Shown here: positions 62,077 through 64,000 of the stretch, piece by piece | Numbering within the stretch: position 1 is the stretch's first letter | How the letters are laid out: each line of letters starts with the position of its first letter | Assembly: GCF_902726655.1 (NCBI RefSeq) | Contig: NZ_CACVAN010000001.1 | Span: 1,984,001 to 2,048,000 of the forward strand | Length of the DNA stretch: 64,000 bases | Direction of reading: 5' to 3' | Origin: Virgibacillus ihumii | GTDB lineage: Bacteria; Bacillota; Bacilli; Bacillales; Amphibacillaceae | Notes under the pieces: generated by a model | What the model was told of the DNA's origin: nothing | Database searches by the model: none | The model's input: the letters and a program-made list of their open reading frames with translations, nothing else | Translations under genes and position numbers: made by a program

Positions 62077-63519
62077 CTAATCATACCTAACAGCAACATT
62101 TTTCACCTGCGTATAATTATACAACGCAATCCATCCCTTTTCCCTGCCGAATCCGCTTTTTTTGTATCCGCCAAACGGCATTTGGATGCCGCCGCCGGCC
62201 CCGTAATTATTAACAAAAACCTGACCGGATCTAATCCGGCTGGACAATAGGTGAGCCTTGTTTATATTCTGCGTCCATATCCCTGTAACCAGCCCATAAT
62301 CGGTACTGTTTGCGAGATCGATAGCGTCTTCTGCGCTTTTAAAAGTAAATACCGCCAGTACCGGGCCAAAAATTTCTTCTTGTGCCAGTCTGCTGTCTGG
62401 AGCAACATTATCAATAATAGTCGGTTCAATATAACAGCCATTTTCACCGTTTTTCGGTGCAACTGGGCCCCCGCCTGCCAAAATGTTACCTTCCTCCTCA
62501 GCAATTTCTAAAAAATTCATGACGCGATTGTACTGTTTTTCATTTAAGATCGGTCCAATATCCTTATCTTCCAGGGCTGGACCGATTGATAATTCTTTAA
62601 ACCGGGCGACAAGCTTATCCAAAAATTCATCTTTAAATGATTCCTCAATTAATAACCTGGACCCGGCAGAACAAGTCTGACCGGAATTTTGAATGATTGC
62701 TTTCGTAACTCCGGTCAGCGCCTTTTCAATGTCACAATCGGCAAAAACGATATTGGGCGACTTTCCCCCTAATTCCAATGTAACCGGGGTAACATTCGAT
62801 GTTGCACGATTTGCTACAGCTGTTCCTGTCTCAACCGAACCGGTAAAAGTCAGATGGTCAATTAGCGGATGTGCGGCAAGACTGGCACCTGCTTCCTTAC
62901 CATACCCTGTAACATGGTTAAAAACCCCTTTTGGAATATTAATCTGATCAAAATATTCCGCTATTTTGGCCGCTGTCAATGGTGTGTCTTCCGCGCTCTT
63001 TACAACAACAGTGTTTCCCATTGCAATCGCCGCTGCAACACTTCTTGATAATATTTGAATGGGATAATTCCATGGGACAATGTGTGCCGTTACACCGACA
63101 GGTTCCCGTACAACATAGTCAAGCAGGCCATCTTCTATTGGAATGGTGTCACCCATTACCTTATCTGCGGCCCCCGCGTAAAACTCGAAGTAACGGATGG
63201 CCGCATCAATGTCTGCATACCCTTGTGATAACGGCTTGCCCACATCGGTTGACTCTAACTCTGCCAGCTCATCCCTGTTTTCGTTTATCTTCGCAGCAAT
63301 TTCCGTTAGCATCCGACCTCTTTCGAATGGTTTGACGCTGCGCCACGCATCGCTTTCAAAGGCATCTTTTGCAGCGTTCACAGCAATATCGACATCCTTT
63401 GATTGACCACGTGGTATCCTTGCCAGTTCACTTCCGGTTGAAGGTTCTGTTACCGGAATCCATTCTTCATTGGAACTATTGCACCACTCACCGTTTACAT
63501 ACATTTCAATTGTTTTCAT
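62077..63519 (-). CDS. NAD(P)-dependent aldehyde dehydrogenase (betaine-aldehyde type)
   Basis: A 480-aa full-length aldehyde dehydrogenase: VPWNYPIQILSRSVAAAIAMGNTVVVKSAEDTPLTA, FTGSVETG, general base in LELGGKSPNIVFAD, nucleophilic Cys in NSGQTCSAGSRLL, EEIFGPVLAV and the C-terminal PFGGYKKSGFGREKG. The ATG has GGAGG eight bases upstream. It follows a partial SDR gene by 84 bases and precedes the APC permease, so it may oxidise an aldehyde derived from an imported amine or amino acid. Betaine, aminobutyraldehyde and aliphatic aldehydes are all possible substrates. Confidence 0.9.
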   Translation of the reverse strand: MKTIEMYVNGEWCNSSNEEWIPVTEPSTGSELARIPRGQSKDVDIAVNAAKDAFESDAWRSVKPFERGRMLTEIAAKINENRDELAELESTDVGKPLSQGYADIDAAIRYFEFYAGAADKVMGDTIPIEDGLLDYVVREPVGVTAHIVPWNYPIQILSRSVAAAIAMGNTVVVKSAEDTPLTAAKIAEYFDQINIPKGVFNHVTGYGKEAGASLAAHPLIDHLTFTGSVETGTAVANRATSNVTPVTLELGGKSPNIVFADCDIEKALTGVTKAIIQNSGQTCSAGSRLLIEESFKDEFLDKLVARFKELSIGPALEDKDIGPILNEKQYNRVMNFLEIAEEEGNILAGGGPVAPKNGENGCYIEPTIIDNVAPDSRLAQEEIFGPVLAVFTFKSAEDAIDLANSTDYGLVTGIWTQNINKAHLLSSRIRSGQVFVNNYGAGGGIQMPFGGYKKSGFGREKGWIALYNYTQVKNVAVRYD

Positions 63520-63603
63520 TTGATATTCCTCCGCGAAATTACTGTCGTGTTTTATCCCGATAGACGATTTTCGGTACCCTCTTTTAGACTGGGCTAGTCA
63601 AAA

Positions 63604-64000
63604 TTAAACACTCCTGCCTCCATCAACATGGAATACACTGCCTGTAACCATTTCAGAGTCATCCGAAAGCAGGAATTTGGCTGACTTTGCAATATCCATC
63701 GGGGTTATGAGCTCTCCCATCGGGACACTTTGTTTAAATACCTGTTCCTTCACTTCATCCACATCTGCACCCTCTCCGGCAAATTGTTCCAGCATGGATG
63801 TGTCACACGGACCCGGGTGCAAGACATTTACCCTGATTTTGTCTTCAGCCAATTCCAGTGCCAGTGCTTTCGAAAATGATTCAACCGCCCCTTTTGATGC
63901 AACATACGATTGTAACCCCGGCCTTGGCCTGGTGGTCGAAACAGAACCGATATTTACAATGGTTCCTTTGCCGTTTCTTTTCAGGTACGGTGTTGCTTCC
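63604..64000 (-). CDS. Short-chain dehydrogenase/reductase, C-terminal part (cut by window edge)
   Basis: About 131 codons of a classical SDR enter from the right edge. Seen in order are GTIVNIGSVS with the catalytic Ser, YVASKGAVESFSKALALELA with the Tyr and Lys, IRVNVLHPGPCDTSM and the C-terminal MVTGSVFHVDGGRSV. The N-terminal cofactor motif lies outside the window. It is upstream of the aldehyde dehydrogenase on the same strand and probably in its operon. An alcohol-to-aldehyde or ketone step is likely. Confidence 0.87.
   Translation of the reverse strand, partial: EATPYLKRNGKGTIVNIGSVSTTRPRPGLQSYVASKGAVESFSKALALELAEDKIRVNVLHPGPCDTSMLEQFAGEGADVDEVKEQVFKQSVPMGELITPMDIAKSAKFLLSDDSEMVTGSVFHVDGGRSV

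Noticed and set aside
1..64000. CRISPR arrays, tRNA, rRNA, transposase or integrase genes, attachment sites
   Set aside because: I saw no regularly spaced direct repeats, tRNA-like cloverleaf with CCA, rRNA sequence or recombinase motif on either strand.

Overview
The window looks like part of the chromosome of a low-GC Gram-positive, spore-former-type bacterium of the marine or halophilic Bacillaceae (Virgibacillus/Oceanobacillus-like). The basis is the AT-rich sequence, strong AGGAGG-type ribosome sites with many GTG/TTG starts, sigma-A promoters, CcpA-type cre boxes, MsmX-dependent-style sugar importers without their own ATPase, YesL/GapN/GlpX/PutP homologues, and a Bacillaceae-type GGCTGGGACAAAA intergenic repeat. 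No rRNA, tRNA, CRISPR array, phage or insertion sequence was found. The genus is an inference.

Layout. (1) 1-8746: a catabolic cluster with two class V PLP enzymes, an NhaC-type Na+ antiporter, a ThDP-dependent decarboxylase-like enzyme, an aldehyde dehydrogenase and three different Crp/Fnr-type regulators. It reads as amino compound to 2-oxo acid to aldehyde to acid. (2) 8747-13655: a largely non-coding stretch with decayed gene remnants, a PutP/OpuE-type proline symporter and GapN. (3) 13453-25838: a sulfated-glycan utilisation operon with a sugar ABC importer, GH2, YesL, secreted GH43-CBM6, sulfatase, formylglycine-generating enzyme and a kinase remnant, interrupted by a 223-bp repeat element and preceded by an ArsR-type regulator. 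(4) 26026-28999: a YjiH-like membrane protein divergent from a D-lactate/glycolate dehydrogenase. (5) 29235-45453: a 16-kb one-way cluster under an IclR regulator, with two ABC importers, a sodium symporter, a UlaG-like lactonase, a class III aminotransferase, an enolase-superfamily dehydratase, a Gfo/Idh dehydrogenase, an M20 hydrolase, an SDR and an FAH-family hydrolase. Together these fit a non-phosphorylative acid-sugar pathway of the diketo-hydrolase type. (6) 45603-50925: kdgT-like permease, DUF1537 kinase and PdxA2 (tetronate catabolism) with a PrpR-like regulator whose AAA+ module has lost the sigma-54 signature residues. (7) 51116-58266: a polyol operon of zinc dehydrogenase, polyol MFS carrier, DhaK, DhaL, RpiB and GlpX, divergent from a DeoR regulator and best explained as threitol/erythritol catabolism. 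(8) 58290-64000: an FGGY kinase, a frameshifted APC permease, an aldehyde dehydrogenase and a partial SDR.

How it fits together. The whole window is accessory carbon catabolism. Segments 6 and 7 both handle four-carbon compounds and would deliver dihydroxyacetone phosphate or erythrose 4-phosphate, which class II fructose bisphosphatase can send into gluconeogenesis. Segment 3 appears to split its work between an outside glycosidase and an inside sulfatase and glycosidase. A perfect or near-perfect cre box lies at the promoters of segments 6 and 7, and weaker ones at segments 3 and 5, so carbon catabolite control is likely throughout. The least familiar gene combinations are segments 1 and 5.
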